From Salvator merianae (lineage: Eukaryota; Chordata; Lepidosauria; Squamata; Teiidae): 64,000 nt of DNA. The position numbers and the translations under genes were made by a program. Shown here one piece after another: positions 13,800 to 25,117 of the stretch (position 1 is its first letter; every line of letters begins with the position of its first letter). The notes beneath the pieces are model-generated. The model did not search any database. It was not told where the DNA came from and saw only the letters and a list, made by a program, of their open reading frames with translations. The stretch covers positions 46,175,469 through 46,239,468 of the forward strand of contig QVOM02000073.1 of assembly GCA_003586115.2 (NCBI GenBank), written 5' to 3'.

Positions 13800-15055
13800 G
13801 GGGAAAAAAGCCATGCCACACAGTAAGAAACAGGTGACTAGTCTTCCCTCCTTGTTGTCTTCCTTCCCCACTTCTCGTAGGCCACTGCTGACTGGTTTTC
13901 TGTGGACCTGATTGGTCAGCAGTGGGAGCAGGCTGGGACTGACTAGGAGCCTCCATAGCCTCTCACCCCATCCAACTCTTAATTCCTTCTCACCCTGAGA
14001 GTAATATCTTCATGTTTGCAGAAAAGATGCAGAAACAGAAGCATGGGGACAGAGTATTTCATTTATATTTTCCATCTGTCCCAAGAACTTCAAATGTACT
14101 GCAGAGGCACCCTTTTTTGTGTGGGTCATCATATCCTTTGAGCTCTTTAATAACTCTTTAAGACTCAAGCAACTCTTCTCCTTGGTGCTCTTTACCAAAA
14201 AGCTACACACTACCCCCATCCATTAAACCTTTTGAGGTGTTCCCTCAGACAGTCTTTTTTTCACCTTTGAACATCACAGCATTGTCACATCCAAGGTTCC
14301 TGCCTTGTATCCCAGCATGCCTTACAATTTCAGAGGGTTTACTCTTCTCTTTCTGTTCCAGGAATCAAGGCAATCACTCAGTCCATCCTAGTTCGAGTAC
14401 AACTGACCCCTGACATTCACAAGGGTCCCATTCCTGGAAACCATATGGAGGTCAGATCCTCAAATGTTTCCTGTTGTAACATTGTATTTTCACTAGGTTT
14501 AAACTTGTAAGCCACCTGAATGCTATAAAGCAACGAGGCAGGGTACAAATGTTAACTAAAACGTGGGGAATGGCTTCTACTACCAGCAGCCTAAAAAAAC
14601 TTTCTGAAAAAGCCGGCTTCACTATTATTCAGTACAAATAGAGGTAGTCAAGGCTAGCTCTCTTTTCTTTTTCTGGAATCAAAGGAGACCTGCAAATGGA
14701 GAGACAGAGTGATGAGGTTCATCTGTACTCCATTGCACCATGTCATGGATCACAAAATGGTATGCAAATGAAAAGGAATTCCTGATCAGTGAGGGAACAC
14801 TGTACAGAATTCCTGCATCTAACTGCTGCTCTGGTCATTAAGGCTGCATCCCCACTTCTGATCAGAGGGGGCCCCCTTTAGGATAGATGGGGGAGTCCGT
14901 GATCCGCCACAGAAAAAGGCACCCTCCACATCTCAATTTCAGAGTACAGAGGTACCATTTCAATGCAAACAAGGAGCCTTGCTGTGAGGCACCTAATGCT
15001 GCCATGAATGGAACCATAGCTTTTCTGTATGTTATCCTGCAATATATTTTTTGAA
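13800..15055. other. Non-coding DNA with one LINE tail
   Basis: No gene seen. At 14,470-14,560 a phrase of the type TTGTAAGCCACCTGAATGCT then GGCAGGGTACAAAT is the usual 3' end of an L2/CR1-like LINE. The rest is unassigned. Confidence 0.5.
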
Positions 15056-15058
15056 ATG

Positions 15059-15060
<2 letters not shown>

Positions 15061-15102
<42 letters not shown>
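15061..15102. repeat. (AT)n microsatellite
   Basis: Twenty-one perfect AT units. Confidence 0.98.
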
Positions 15103-15105
<3 letters not shown>

Positions 15106-15669
15106 CCTGTACACAATATTTTCAGTGTTCCATTTCTGACAGTGTTTGGAGGCCACTAATCCTTATGAACCTATCCAATGGATTCCTCCCTCCCTTTTGC
15201 ACTCAGAATCGTTCTGTCCTATCTACCTTACCTGGTTTTCCTGAATAAGCTCCTTTTTCCATGTAAAAGGAATCCTACTGCATTCCATTTGAGACTTCCT
15301 GGCTCCCATCCCACACACCCAACTTCCTTGTGCCGCATTCCATTGTGACATGACCAGGGCTTACAAGCAGTATGGAAGGGACCCATTTAGGCTGCAGCTT
15401 TTTTTTTAAATTACGAAAGTACCCTGCTTTGGTGGATGGCCAATGAAAGTCATCCCAAATAGTCAGGATCTGCCCTGCTTCTCAGACAAGAGCTTTTCAA
15501 AATCCAGTTAGTAGTTCAAGCAGGAAAGAGAAAGAACTCAGGTTTGCTCCGTTAATCAGTGGCCTACCATGGCACAGAGCTTTCTTTTTTGCTAACTAAT
15601 GACAAACTCCATCACTCACATTACCACTCAGCACTCAGCGTGAATTAGTGTGGCAAATTAAACTACGTA

Positions 15670-16093
15670 AGGGCCTTTCTCACTTACCTGCAATCCGAAC
15701 CACTGAGCCATGAAGTCCTCTTCAAGCCCTCTCCTGTTAGTGTGGATCAGAGAGGCCCTTCCCACCATTAGTATGCTCCATCTGCACAGAATGGAGTGTG
15801 ATTCAATACTGAGGCCTACCAGCATACTAACGGGGCCTAATCCAGAACACGGAGTTGTGCAGAAGGTGCACGCCTCCATGTCCTGGTTTACATGGGGACC
15901 CATTTTGACAGCATATCTTATTGCGCCACTGAAATAGGTTCCTCAGGGGCTCCAAGGCTAGTAACATTCATTCTTAGCCATCAAAGTCCTCAGGGACCAG
16001 CTCCAAAGTTTGTGCAAGCTTCAGAGCCAGTGCCAGAACTGGACTTGTACATCATCACCATGTATCAAGGAAAGGTAAGTGCAGAATGGCCCT
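15670..16093. mobile_element. GGGCC-end DNA transposon
   Basis: The ends AGGGCCTTTCTCACTTACC and GGTAAGTGCAGAATGGCCCT are inverted repeats of each other over about 19 bases. The interior shares GGGGACCCATTTTG, TGAAATAGGTTCC and GGGGCTCCAAGGCTAG with other members at 9.5, 54.8 and 60.7 kb. It has no coding capacity. It lies directly before the BovB remnant. Confidence 0.8.
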
Positions 16094-17047
16094 AAATGTG
16101 TGCAGTTCCTTTTGAAGACTTAAGATGAAAATTATTAACAGGGTCAGAGGAATGCTGCGGAAACACATGATCTTTTATGGAACTATTCAGAAACTAGTAG
16201 AGTTTTGTCAAGATAATTCATTGGACATAGCAGATATTCTTTTCTAACAGCCAAAAAGGCAACTCTACTCATGGACGTCACCAGATAGTCAAAATGAAAT
16301 CAGATTGATTAGATATTTTGCAGTCAAAGATGGAGAAACTATACAGTAAAAGCAAAACCTGGAGTTGACTGTGGCTTAGACCATGAGCTGCTTAATTGAA
16401 ACTTAAATTGAAGAAAGTATGGGAAACTCCTAGACCATACAGGTACGACCTAAATAATATGAACATGCAAGGAAAGTGATTAATAGATTTATGGGATTAG
16501 ATCTAGTAGACAGAGTTCCTGAAGAACTATGGATAGAGGCTTGTGACATTGTACAGATAGCAAAAAAAAAATCCCAAAGAAAAAGAAGAGCAAGAAAGGA
16601 AAATGGCTGTCTGATGCTTTACAAATAGCTGAGGAAAGAAGGAAAGGAAAAGGGAAAGGCAAAGGAGAAAAGGAAAGATATACCTAACTGAATGCAGATT
16701 TCAAGACAATAGTAAGGAGAGATACAAAGCCCTTCTTAATTGATCAATATAAAGAAATAGAAGAAAATGAAAGAATGAGAAAGACAAGAGATCTCTTCAA
16801 GAAAATTAGAGGTGCCAAGGGAATGTTTCATGTAAAAATGAGCATGATAAAAAACAAAAATTGTTGGGACCTAACAGAAGCAGAAGAGATTAAAAAGAGG
16901 TGGCAAGAATACTCAGAAGAACTAAGAATATTAATATCACTGATAATCACGATGGTGTGGTCACTGACCTAGAGCCAGACTTCCTGGAGAGTGAAATCAA
17001 ATGGGCCTTAGGAAGCATTGCTAACAACAAGGCAAATGGAAATCTTT

Positions 17048-17716
17048 TTTAGTAATTTTTCTTTTCACAAAATCAAAACAAATTACAAATAAAAACGTTG
17101 AAACATTCCCAAAATCAATATATTCATCGATTTATAACACTAATACATTCATAATCCTTTCCTCAGTGACCTACCCCCCTAACTTAAATGATCACATATG
17201 GAATGTTACTAATACCTGATTTCGTTCCTGGTCACTCCCTGTTTCCTTCACCAAATATTCCACTATGCCCTTCTATTTTCCTCTCAAATCTCCACATACT
17301 TTTTGCCCTTCCAGTCTTAATCTATTATTACTCAATATTTGAAATCTCATTGCATCTAGTAAACAGTACCTCCATTTCTCCAATGTCCATTTGCTACTCT
17401 CCTTCCATTCAAACACTATTACTAACTATGCTGCCAGTATTAATACTCCAACTTATTCAATCTTAGCCTCTATAACAATGCATTAAACAAATCTCTTTAG
17501 TCAAAAATGTTGGTGGTGTTTTTGTTTGCATAATTTTCCATACTTTAAGCATCCATGCCAATCGTTTGAGTTGATTCTTCTAAATATGTGAGCTATTTGA
17601 CAGGGGGTCCTATACCGCTTATGTAAAATCTTCACCTTCATTTCCTTTACCTTATTTGTTTGGTTCTTTTAATACATATAATCTCCCTTTGAATGTCCTC
17701 TTCTTCTACAAGGTAG
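17048..17716 (-). mobile_element. L1 LINE 3' fragment, antisense, inside BovB
   Basis: On the minus strand this resembles the last part of L1 ORF2 plus the 3' end. TCTAATGTCCATTTAGTACT-like text in the L1 at 36.7 kb corresponds to CCAATGTCCATTTGCTACTC here, within the region encoding a WKESSKWTL-like motif. It separates BovB coding pieces ending near 17,045 (..NNKANG) and resuming at 17,724 (..IPADLFKIL). It is therefore an insertion into BovB. Confidence 0.7.
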
Positions 17717-17791
17717 ATTGAACTAACAGAATTCCAGCTGACCTATTTAAAATCCTAAAAGATGCTGCTGTTAAGGTGCTGCACTCAATAT

Positions 17792-17992
17792 CAGTGGCGG
17801 CCCGTCCCTTTAAATGCGGGTGTTCGCTCCCGCCCCATCGCCGTTCGTGGGGCCACTGAGCCTCCGTAGTGATGCAGCGGGTCGCCTAGCAGGTCGCAGC
17901 CACCCGCTGCATCACTATGGAGGCTTGGTGGCCCCGCGAACGGCGATGGGGCGGGAGCGAACACCCGCATTTAAAGGGACGAGCCGCCACTG
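17792..17992. mobile_element. Palindromic hAT-type MITE with 8-bp target duplication
   Basis: It begins CAGTGGCGGCCC and ends GAGCCGCCACTG. The two arms, each about 90 bases, are nearly perfect reverse complements around a spacer of about 19 bases. It is flanked by identical CTCAATAT (17,784-17,791 and 17,993-18,000), the 8-bp duplication typical of hAT elements; CAGTGGCG is a common hAT terminus. GC-rich and CpG-rich, no coding capacity. It interrupts BovB at the codons after LHSI, so it is younger than the BovB. Confidence 0.93.
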
Positions 17993-18424
17993 CTCAATAT
18001 GCCAGTAAATTTGGAAAACTCAGCAGTGACCACAGGATTGGAAAAGGTCAGTTTACATTCCAATTCCAAAGAAGAGTAATGCCAAACAATGTTCAAACTA
18101 CTGAACTTTACACACATGCAAGGTTATGCTCAAGATTCTGCAAGCTAGGCTTCAGCAATATGTGAACCACAAACAACCAGAACTACCAGAACTACCAGAA
18201 ATGTAAGTTGGTTTTCAAAGGGAAAGAGGGACTAGAAATAAAATTAGCAACATTCACTAGATTATAGAGAAAGCAGAAAACCATCTACTTCTGCTTCATT
18301 GACTATGCTAAAGGCTTTGACTGTGTGGGTCATAACAAATAGTGGCACGTTCTTAAAGAGAAGGGAGTACCAGACCACCTTATCTGTCTCCTGAAGAATC
18401 TATATATGGGTTAAGAAGCAACAA

Positions 18425-18950
18425 TGGGCTTGTTCACATTAAGCAAGAGGAACATTCCAGAACACATGCTGGAATGGAGCATTCACACCGGCAAACAGAC
18501 CCAGTTGACTTAAAACCTACCAAAGTCCAGCTGATGCTTACCTGAAGCCTACTAGCTGCGGTCAACTAAATTGTAGTTTCCAAGTTGACTTGTGTGATCA
18601 GATATGGATCAGGAAAGGTGTGTTCGCACCACTTCCTGGTGTGGAATGGCAGCGGGGGGGGGGGGGGGGGGAACTGCATGGCCGCACAAGTTCTATCAGA
18701 CACTTCAGACCCAGGTACGGACTTTTGGGTCTGCACCTTTGTGGCCATTTCGGACTCAAGTCGGTCCCAGTTCCTCTAGGTCCAGACCCAGCTACCAAAC
18801 TAGTGCATTCCAATTCAGATTGCTCCCTCTGCTGGTCAGCTTGCTGTTTCAGTGCTGACAAGTGTGAACATTTCTCACCATACCTGATCCTGGCCAGCCT
18901 GAATCCTGCTAATTAGAACATTATATTGTAGGAAGTGCGAACAATGAGAA
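18425..18950. mobile_element. GGCC/GTTCGCAC-end DNA transposon inside BovB
   Basis: Ends resemble GGCTTGTTCACATTAAG and AGGAAGTGCGAAC. A sub-terminal hairpin (GGAACATTCCAG..CTGGAATGGAGC) follows the left end. The interior has GTTCGCACCACTTCCTGGTG, shared with 38.3 and 56.85 kb, and the block TGCTCCCTCTGCTGGTCAGC, shared with the CpG-rich copies. It separates BovB sequences at about 18,420 and 18,952. An 18-base G run lies at 18,654-18,671. Confidence 0.75.
18654..18671 (+). repeat. (G)18 homopolymer
   Basis: Eighteen consecutive G residues inside the DNA transposon. The exact length is prone to sequencing error. Confidence 0.9.
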
Positions 18951-19048
18951 CCTAACATGGAACTACTGGTTGGTTCAAGATTGAGAAATGGGTGCAACAA
19001 GGCTGAATATTGGCACCTTATTTAACTTATACGCAGAGTACATGAGCC

Positions 19049-20112
19049 TCTTCTCATTGGTCTGCCAGCAAGCTCCCAGACGCTGACACGACGGGCCCAT
19101 CCACATAGCGCTGCCACCACAGCATCCAGGAGAGTCTACAGTCACTCCCGAATGCTGCTAGCTGTGGACAAGAAAAACATTGTCCATAGTTTGACTGGAA
19201 GCAGCTGAATGGCTCCTAATCAGCAGCGTTTACACCTTCCTCTGGGTGTGAATGCTTATAGTGGGTGGGAAGGCTGCGGCTGCACAGTCATGCATCACAT
19301 CCCAATCACCTTGGCAATAGCTGGATGTTGCCACAGGCACTGTCATGATGGTCAGGACAGCCATTTGCATTTCAAGTGCTAGTGGCCCAGTACAGAGCTG
19401 TTCTAGCCCTCAAAGTGTGAATGGCTACTGTGCCACTGGGTCTGTCTAGCCTAGAATGGTATTGGTATACTATTCTAGGCTATAAAGGGCCTTTTCGCAC
19501 TGTAGCGGTAGACCGTTCCAGTCCGTTCCAGCGGTAGACCGTTCACTCCGTACCCGATTCGAACCCGAAGCCGGATAAGGCAAGACAACAAAAAAGATGT
19601 CTTCATCCCGACCTGCGTGATGGAGCGAAGATCGGGCATGGTGCTTTTGCACTGTTTCCCTCGGTGTCGGGCGTGGCTGTTGCGGCTACGCATGCGCGCT
19701 ACGCTGCTTCGCATCCGGGGTGCGAAGTTTCCGTACCCCACTCCGCTGCTTCGTAACCCGGTACTAAACTGCGTACCCGGGATAGCCCTTTCGGCTGCGT
19801 AACCGAGCTGCCATTACGAAGCCGGCTTCGTAACCAGCCCTCTGGGTACGAAGTGGGTGCGAAGGTGCGAAGTGGGTACGAAGTGGGTGCGAAGGTGCAA
19901 AGTGGGTTCAAAGCGGGTGCGAAGCGGGTACGGAACTAGCAGCTACCATTCGCACTGTTCCCTCTGCTGGTCGGCTTCGGGTCCGTTCCGCTGGCCGGGA
20001 GTGCAAATGGCACCGCGCGTTCCCCAACCTCTCCGGTTCGAAGCCGACTACTGGGAACGGTCTACCGAGCTCAGTGCGAAAAGGCCCATTGTGCAAACAA
20101 ACCCCATGATTC
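19049..20112. mobile_element. DNA transposon inside BovB, itself containing the CpG-rich copy 2
   Basis: BovB text stops at GCAGAGTACATGA and resumes at CATGATTCAGAATGTTGGG. Thus CATGA is repeated on both sides of this block. The left 430 bases share GCTGCACAGTCATGCATCAC and CACCTTGGCAATAG-type blocks with the family at 10.25, 21.06, 24.7 and 27.4 kb. The right part is dominated by the CpG-rich element at 19,487-20,087. The order of insertion is BovB, then this element, then copy 2. Confidence 0.6.
19487..20087 (+). mobile_element. CpG-rich terminal-inverted-repeat transposon, copy 2
   Basis: Ends GGGCCTTTTCGCACTG and CAGTGCGAAAAGGCCC. Same orientation and nearly the same sequence as copy 1. 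It lacks a segment of roughly 60 bases near its left end (around the second CCGTTCC). It carries an expanded run of GCGAAG-TGGGT units at 19,850-19,930. No coding capacity. Confidence 0.92.
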
Positions 20113-20308
20113 AGAATGTTGGGCTTGATGAATCAAAAGCTGGGAAATATCAACAATCTCTGATACGAAGAGAATACTAGTCTGATGGCAAAAAGTGAAG
20201 AAGAATTAAGGAGTCTCTTGATAAGGGCGAAAGATGAGAGTGTAAATGCTGACTTGAAGCTCAACCTAAAAAAAACCTAAGATCATAGCATCCAGTCCCA
20301 TCACTTGC

Positions 20309-20482
20309 TGGCAACTATTTCCATTTCCATTTTTATTTGTATACTGACTTTCCAAATTTTGTTGTACAAGGCAGTTTACAACAAACAAAAAATACAATAC
20401 AAAATACTACATTTGACATTTTAATACATAATACATTAGAAAATTACATATGATCATAAATAATATATTATAAAATTACACA
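20309..20482 (-). mobile_element. Antisense LINE 3' tail inside BovB
   Basis: TTTTTATTTGTATACTGACT, then TTGTTGTACAAGGCAGTTTACAACA, is the antisense form of the common reptilian CR1/L2-like LINE 3' end. It lies between BovB pieces ending at about 20,308 and resuming at about 20,483. Confidence 0.55.
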
Positions 20483-20864
20483 AAACCTTGAGGGAGGGTG
20501 CGGCAGAGGCAGGAAACACCAGGTCTTCTTCCTTCCTTCTCCCAGTCAACAGAGTCACATTTTATTTTCTTGGCTCAAAGTTCACTGCAGATTTTACTTT
20601 TAGGGGCTCAAAGATCACTGCAGATGGTGACTGCTGCCATGAAATTAGAAGATGCTTGCTTCTTGGGAGAAAAGTTATGGAAAACCTAGACAGCATACTA
20701 AAAAGCAGAGACATCACCTTGCCAACAAAAGTCTATATAGTCAATGCTATGATCTTCCAAGCAGTAATGTACGGCTCTGAAAGTTGGACCGTAGGGAAGA
20801 CTGAGTGCCAAATCACTGACACTTTTATATCGTGGTGCTGGAGAACACTTTAGAGAGTCTCTTG

Positions 20865-21362
20865 AGGCCTTTTTGCACTTCAAGCTACTGAGCATCAGGG
20901 ATGCTCAAGTGTTTCTGCACTTTGCAGAGGCCCACGTGACTGGGAGCAGCCTACAGCTGCTCTTAACCACGGCTAGCTGTAGAGCACTAAATCGTGCTTC
21001 ACAGCTTAACCAGGAGCAGCTATCCTGCTCCCAGTCAAGTAAATTCACACCTGCTTCTGGGTGCAAATGCACAGCTGTGCAGTGTGCAGCAGTTGTGCCT
21101 GCACAATCGTATGATTGTTCCTGCATGTGCCTATGTGCTCAGTAGTACTGCCAGTCACCATGGCAGTGGCCAGATTCTTCCTGGCTGCTGTCATGGCAAA
21201 GATTGGGAGCAGGATACCAGCATTCGCAGTATGAATGCTGGTAACCTGCTGGTATTCATGTCTAGAGTCCCACAGTGCAGACAGTGTCAGTGCTGCATGG
21301 CCTATTCCACATTAGAATGGGATAATTGTCCCATTTTAATGTGGAAAGTGCAAAAAAGTCCC
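20865..21362. mobile_element. GGCC/TTTTTGCACTT-end DNA transposon inside BovB
   Basis: Left end GAGGCCTTTTTGCACTTCAAG, right end GGAAAGTGCAAAAAAGTCC. A hairpin of about 40 bases (TTCCACATTAGAATGGG and its complement) lies just inside the right end. The interior resembles 24,606-25,067. It interrupts BovB after the CWRTL codons (20,855), and BovB resumes near 21,380. Confidence 0.8.
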
Positions 21363-21751
21363 TATACTCAAGCAGCTCCAGTCAATCAATATTAAAGGAA
21401 ATCAACCCTGACTTCTCACTGGAAAGACTAATTCTAAAGCTGAAATTCAAATATTTTGGCCACATAATAAGAAGACAGGACTCATTGGAAAAGACACTGA
21501 GGTGTGAAAGATTGAAGGCAAAAGGAGAAGGGGACAGCAGAGGATGAGATGAATAGATAATGTCATGGAAGTAACAAACAGTAGTTTGGGGCTACTCAAG
21601 GAGACAACAGAGGACAGAAAGGTCTAATGTGCTGTGGCCCAAGGAGTCACAAAGAGTTAAGCACGACTAAACAATAACAAAAAGAAACTCTCCTTTTTTC
21701 ACTTCCAACAACAGCTAGAAGTTTTTGTTCACAGACTAGTGTATGCATTCT

Positions 21752-21774
21752 CTCAATCTCTTTCTCTCTCTCTC

Positions 21775-21805
<31 letters not shown>

Positions 21806-21812
21806 GTGTCTC

Positions 21813-21861
<49 letters not shown>
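21752..21861 (+). repeat. Compound (CT)n/(CTGT)n/(CA)n microsatellite
   Basis: Alternating CT, CTGT and finally CA tracts lie between the BovB 3' end and the ~1 kb element at 21,898. A microsatellite next to a BovB/RTE tail is common. Confidence 0.95.
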
Positions 21862-21897
21862 TGGCAAGAAGCACTGCCTGCGTTCTTTCCTCACTTT

Positions 21898-22847
21898 GGC
21901 CATGGTCGGACATCGTCAATGTAATCCGTATAGAAGAGTACACGCAGTGAATTCGTCTTCTGGTCGTTCCCACAGTTACAATTTAACATGGAGTCAATTC
22001 GTACTTGCTCGTTCCCACACTGATATTTCCCGTGCTTGGCAGTACCCTTTCTGCCTCCACCCCTCATCAAATTCTCCTCCCTATGCAGTCAGCAATTGGC
22101 TGCAGTCCCAACGTTCAAACCTTGACGTCACAGGGGCGGGAAAGTCAAGCTCCATTCTCCTATGTCCCTGCTGCTACTTCAGAACAGGGATTCACTTGGC
22201 AGCGTTACTAGGCATTCGCCATTTGCTCCTCCCTGCAGCCTCTATCTACCGAGGTAGAACTTAAAACTACATTCACTTTAAAACTATGAACTTTAAAAAA
22301 CTAAGCTTTTGAAATGCGGAGTTCTGCTATCCTGCTGATTCACTTTAACTAAGCTTTTGAAATGCGGAGTTCTGCTATCCTGCTGATTCACTTTAGCGCA
22401 ACTGCGCTTTTTAAAAGTAGCGTAAAAGCAGGGGAGGTGCATAACAAAGGGAAGAAGTGGGGAGGGGAATTGGGGGGGCTCTACTCTTTTGACAATCAAG
22501 TGCTTCTGCATTTTGCAGAGATCCTAGCAATCGGGAGCAGTTTATTTTTTTGCTTTAAAGAGCAGACGGAATTTAATTTCTTGAACGGCACAAAATGGGG
22601 ATCCCTCCCTCTGCACGCCCACAAAAAATTACGGTCCCTCCCACAGATTCGCTTTCTCCATGCCCACAGCAAAAGTAAAGCGCGCTAGCGATCTGGAACG
22701 GCTTGAGAATTGATACAATCCGAAGACAAAGTAATGCGCATTTAGCCTATTTAATCCATAAAAATTACGGAAAGGCAAGATCATGTCGGGACAGCGGGAA
22801 CTGAAGACGGCCTGTAAACTGATTATATGCCGTGTCCAAACGCGGCC
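21898..22847 (+). mobile_element. ~1 kb TIR element, copy A of an inverted pair
   Basis: It starts GGCCATGGTCGGACATCG; the reverse complement of its end is GGCCGCGTTTGGACACGGC, so it has imperfect terminal inverted repeats of about 18 bases. It is repeated in reverse orientation at 28,686-29,758. It contains a palindromic TGACGTCA (CRE-type) at about 22,122 and two direct 48-bp repeats at 22,299-22,394. No transposase-like frame is visible. The class is unknown; the TIRs suggest a DNA transposon. Confidence 0.75.
22299..22394 (+). repeat. Two tandem 48-bp repeats inside copy A
   Basis: The unit begins AACTAAGCTTTTGAAATGCG and is repeated twice with essentially no differences. The same duplication occurs in copy B (29,261-29,356), so it predates the spread of the element. 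Confidence 0.9.
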
Positions 22848-23059
22848 TTAGTCTTATCATTTGAAATGCCTCCATTGGTAAGTAGGTATTGTTTTGTTCT
22901 ACAACTATAGAAATGAAGTGATTTTACTATTTTATGTGCCTTTCATTGTCTTATTATGACATTCTGCAAGGTTTACAATCTTCATGTGACTGCGGTTTCC
23001 CACCACAACCCCGCCCCCCCCTTTGTCCCATATCATGCAGAAAAGAAGTGGCCAAAGTT

Positions 23060-23232
23060 ATCCAGTTAGGGTGGGTGGAAGGATTGTATTTCAATTATGT
23101 TTTATATTGTTTTAGATGGTTTTATTGCTCTTTACTTATTTTTTTCTATCAAACATTATTAACAAATATTGTAATCCTCCCTGACACCTTTGGATGAAGG
23201 GCAAGGTATGTACATACATACATACATATATA
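23060..23232 (+). mobile_element. LINE 3' tail (L2/CR1-like)
   Basis: AATATTGTAATCCTCCCTGA, then GATGAAGGGCAAGGTATGTA, is followed by ACAT repeats. This matches the 3' end pattern seen at 25,430 and 33,040. Confidence 0.55.
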
Positions 23233-24605
23233 CCTAGGCAACTGACAGGGAATTAGAAGAAAACATGATTGCATACAATTCAAAGAATTATTATTTTATT
23301 CATGTATTCATTATTCTTTGTGAACAAACCATGCCATGGCCTCAAGCAAAATCATGTATATTGTAATATAAACATAAGAAATAAACATATAAAGATAGGA
23401 CTTTTTTTTTTTTTTAAGAATAGTAAAAATGTGACTAAATCACTGGGGAAATGAAAACACTTTCACTTCGTCCTGCAAAAGTATCAGAGGAAAAGGTCTC
23501 ATAATAACACCTACATTCAGTAGCCTCAGACCAAATGTTCTGTATCATACTCTGGGGGAATATCAACATATAAATATGCAAAGATGAACAGAAGTAATTC
23601 ATTCAGGAACGGTGAAGGGCACAGGAAATTCACACACACAGATCTCAGGATGATATCTGACTGGTAAGCGTTGAGTTACAGGCAGGTCAGTTAGAAGAGG
23701 AAGTCTGTGGGGGTTAAATCCATTCCATTGGCCTCCCATGTACACCCATGACATATATGCCCGTATTTACCAGGTACTTTGTGACTCATTTCCTTTGGAA
23801 GTTTTATTTTGTTTCACAGTACTCCTTGTCATAATATAGTTCCAAAAGCAGCACGGGGAATTAAATATGATGAGAATCAGCAAGGAAAAGCAGTGGTTTT
23901 ACTTCTTGACCTCAAAAGTCATCCTCTGAGCAGAATGAGTGGAAGGACTTCCCAAACTTCTGCAGCTTGTGAGTGGGTCTGTGAAAACTCTTCTCCTCTA
24001 TCTGGGGGAACTGCCCTTCCCTCTTTATCTGTAAGAGGAAGATTTTTTTAAGTTTTCAGTCACTGTTGGAAAGAAACCTAGGTTTCATACTTCGACCAGA
24101 ACGAAGTTTGATGTGGCTAAAGTTGTAACAAGATTCTTTCTTACACTATAAGAGGTTCACCTTCAGATAACCCACTGTGCTCGGTGGAGCAATTTTCATG
24201 AGGGCTTGAATAGAATTGTAGCCCTGTGGTGTGGCACCCACCATTCACTTTGCCTATTACTACCCCTGGACTTACCTACTGTCAACTGCCCTGCCCTCTA
24301 TCCACTCCATCCCACCAGCCCCAAGGGGCACCATTCTCCACTTACAGATGCCATGGGCTTGTTACTATCATAGATTCAGATATAGGTTCAGCAGCAACAG
24401 CAGCACTGAAGCCTCATTTATTAAAGGCCAATGTTGCATACAGCTGCAATCAATAGGAGCTTTCTCAATAAGGACCAAATCCACTCCTTGGCTGCCACTT
24501 ACTGGTTATATTGAAGCATAGCAGAGCAGCCGCTGTTACATCAGTCACAACTGGTGCTAAGGCAAGAAAGAGCAACAGAAGAAAAGGAAGCAAGATTGAG
24601 ACCTG
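23233..24605. other. Unassigned non-coding DNA
   Basis: No gene, repeat boundary or RNA gene recognised. It contains a poly-T run at about 23,401-23,415. Confidence 0.5.
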
Positions 24606-25067
24606 GGGCATTTTTGCACTTTCCACATTAGAATGGGATAATTATCCCATTCCAACGTGGAATTGATCCAGGGGCCTTTTTGCACTTTAAGCTAGTGAGT
24701 GAATGCTGGTATTCTACTCCCAAAGCTTGCCATGACAGCAGTTGGGAAGTGTCCGGATGCTGCCATGGTGATTGGCAGTGCCCCAGATCGTGCAGGTGTG
24801 TGCAGATGTGATTGCATGATTGCACAGGCACACCATGGCATGTGGTGCATCTGTGCATTCACAACCGAAAGTGGGTGCAAATGTACTTGACTGGGAGCAG
24901 AATAGCCGTTCCTGGTCAAGTTGTCAAGCAGAAGTTACTGCTCCTCAGCTAGCCATTATCAGGAACAGCTGTAGGCTGCTCCCGGTTGTGTGGGTCTCCG
25001 CAAAGTGTAGAGACACTTTGCTAGCAAGCGTCCCCAACACTCACTAGTTTAAAGTGCAAAAAGGCTC
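24606..25067. mobile_element. Composite GGCC/TTTTTGCACTT-end DNA transposon
   Basis: A short segment (24,606-24,672) has an end-like GGGCATTTTTGCACTTTCC and a hairpin (TTCCACATTAGAATGGG..CCCATTCCAACGTGGAA). A second end, GGGGCCTTTTTGCACTTTAAG, follows at 24,671. The right end is TTAAAGTGCAAAAAGGCTC at 25,048-25,067. It looks like one member inserted next to, or into, the end of another. Confidence 0.75.
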
Positions 25068-25117
25068 TTGGACTCTGTCACAGCCTTCCTTGATTCTCCT
25101 AAGCAGAAATGACAAAT

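Larger units (their letters stand above)
16100..21685 (+). mobile_element. BovB (RTE-clade) LINE shattered by nested insertions
   Basis: Successive pieces of one + strand BovB occur in the right order. They are: endonuclease relic (16,130-16,560, with SWTSPDSQ-like codons); RDLFKKIRGAKG..LTEAEEIKKRWQEYSEEL (16,775-16,930); PAELFKILK-like (17,728-17,783); FCFIDYAKGFD-like (18,285-18,320); NLYAEYM-like (19,018-19,048); NVGLDESKAG (20,119-20,150); ITADGDCCHEIRR then SRDITLPTKVYIVNAMIFQAVMYGSESW (20,612-20,790); KFKYFGHIIRRQDSLEKTL (21,445-21,500). The end GTCACAAAGAGTTAAGCACG (about 21,650) is the BovB/RTE 3' signature. Stops and frameshifts show it is dead. A short internal duplication lies at 20,560-20,625. 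The pieces are separated by at least six other insertions, annotated individually. Confidence 0.88.

Noticed and set aside
16100..16775. Lys/Glu-rich passages as an ancient host exon
   Set aside because: They match the order and wording of BovB endonuclease-to-RT linker sequence and contain stops.
22005..22211. Frame shared by the two inverted elements (22,005 and 29,651) as a conserved protein
   Set aside because: Both copies carry it only because the DNA is the same. There is no family motif, several frames overlap, and the two copies already diverge at the C-terminus.
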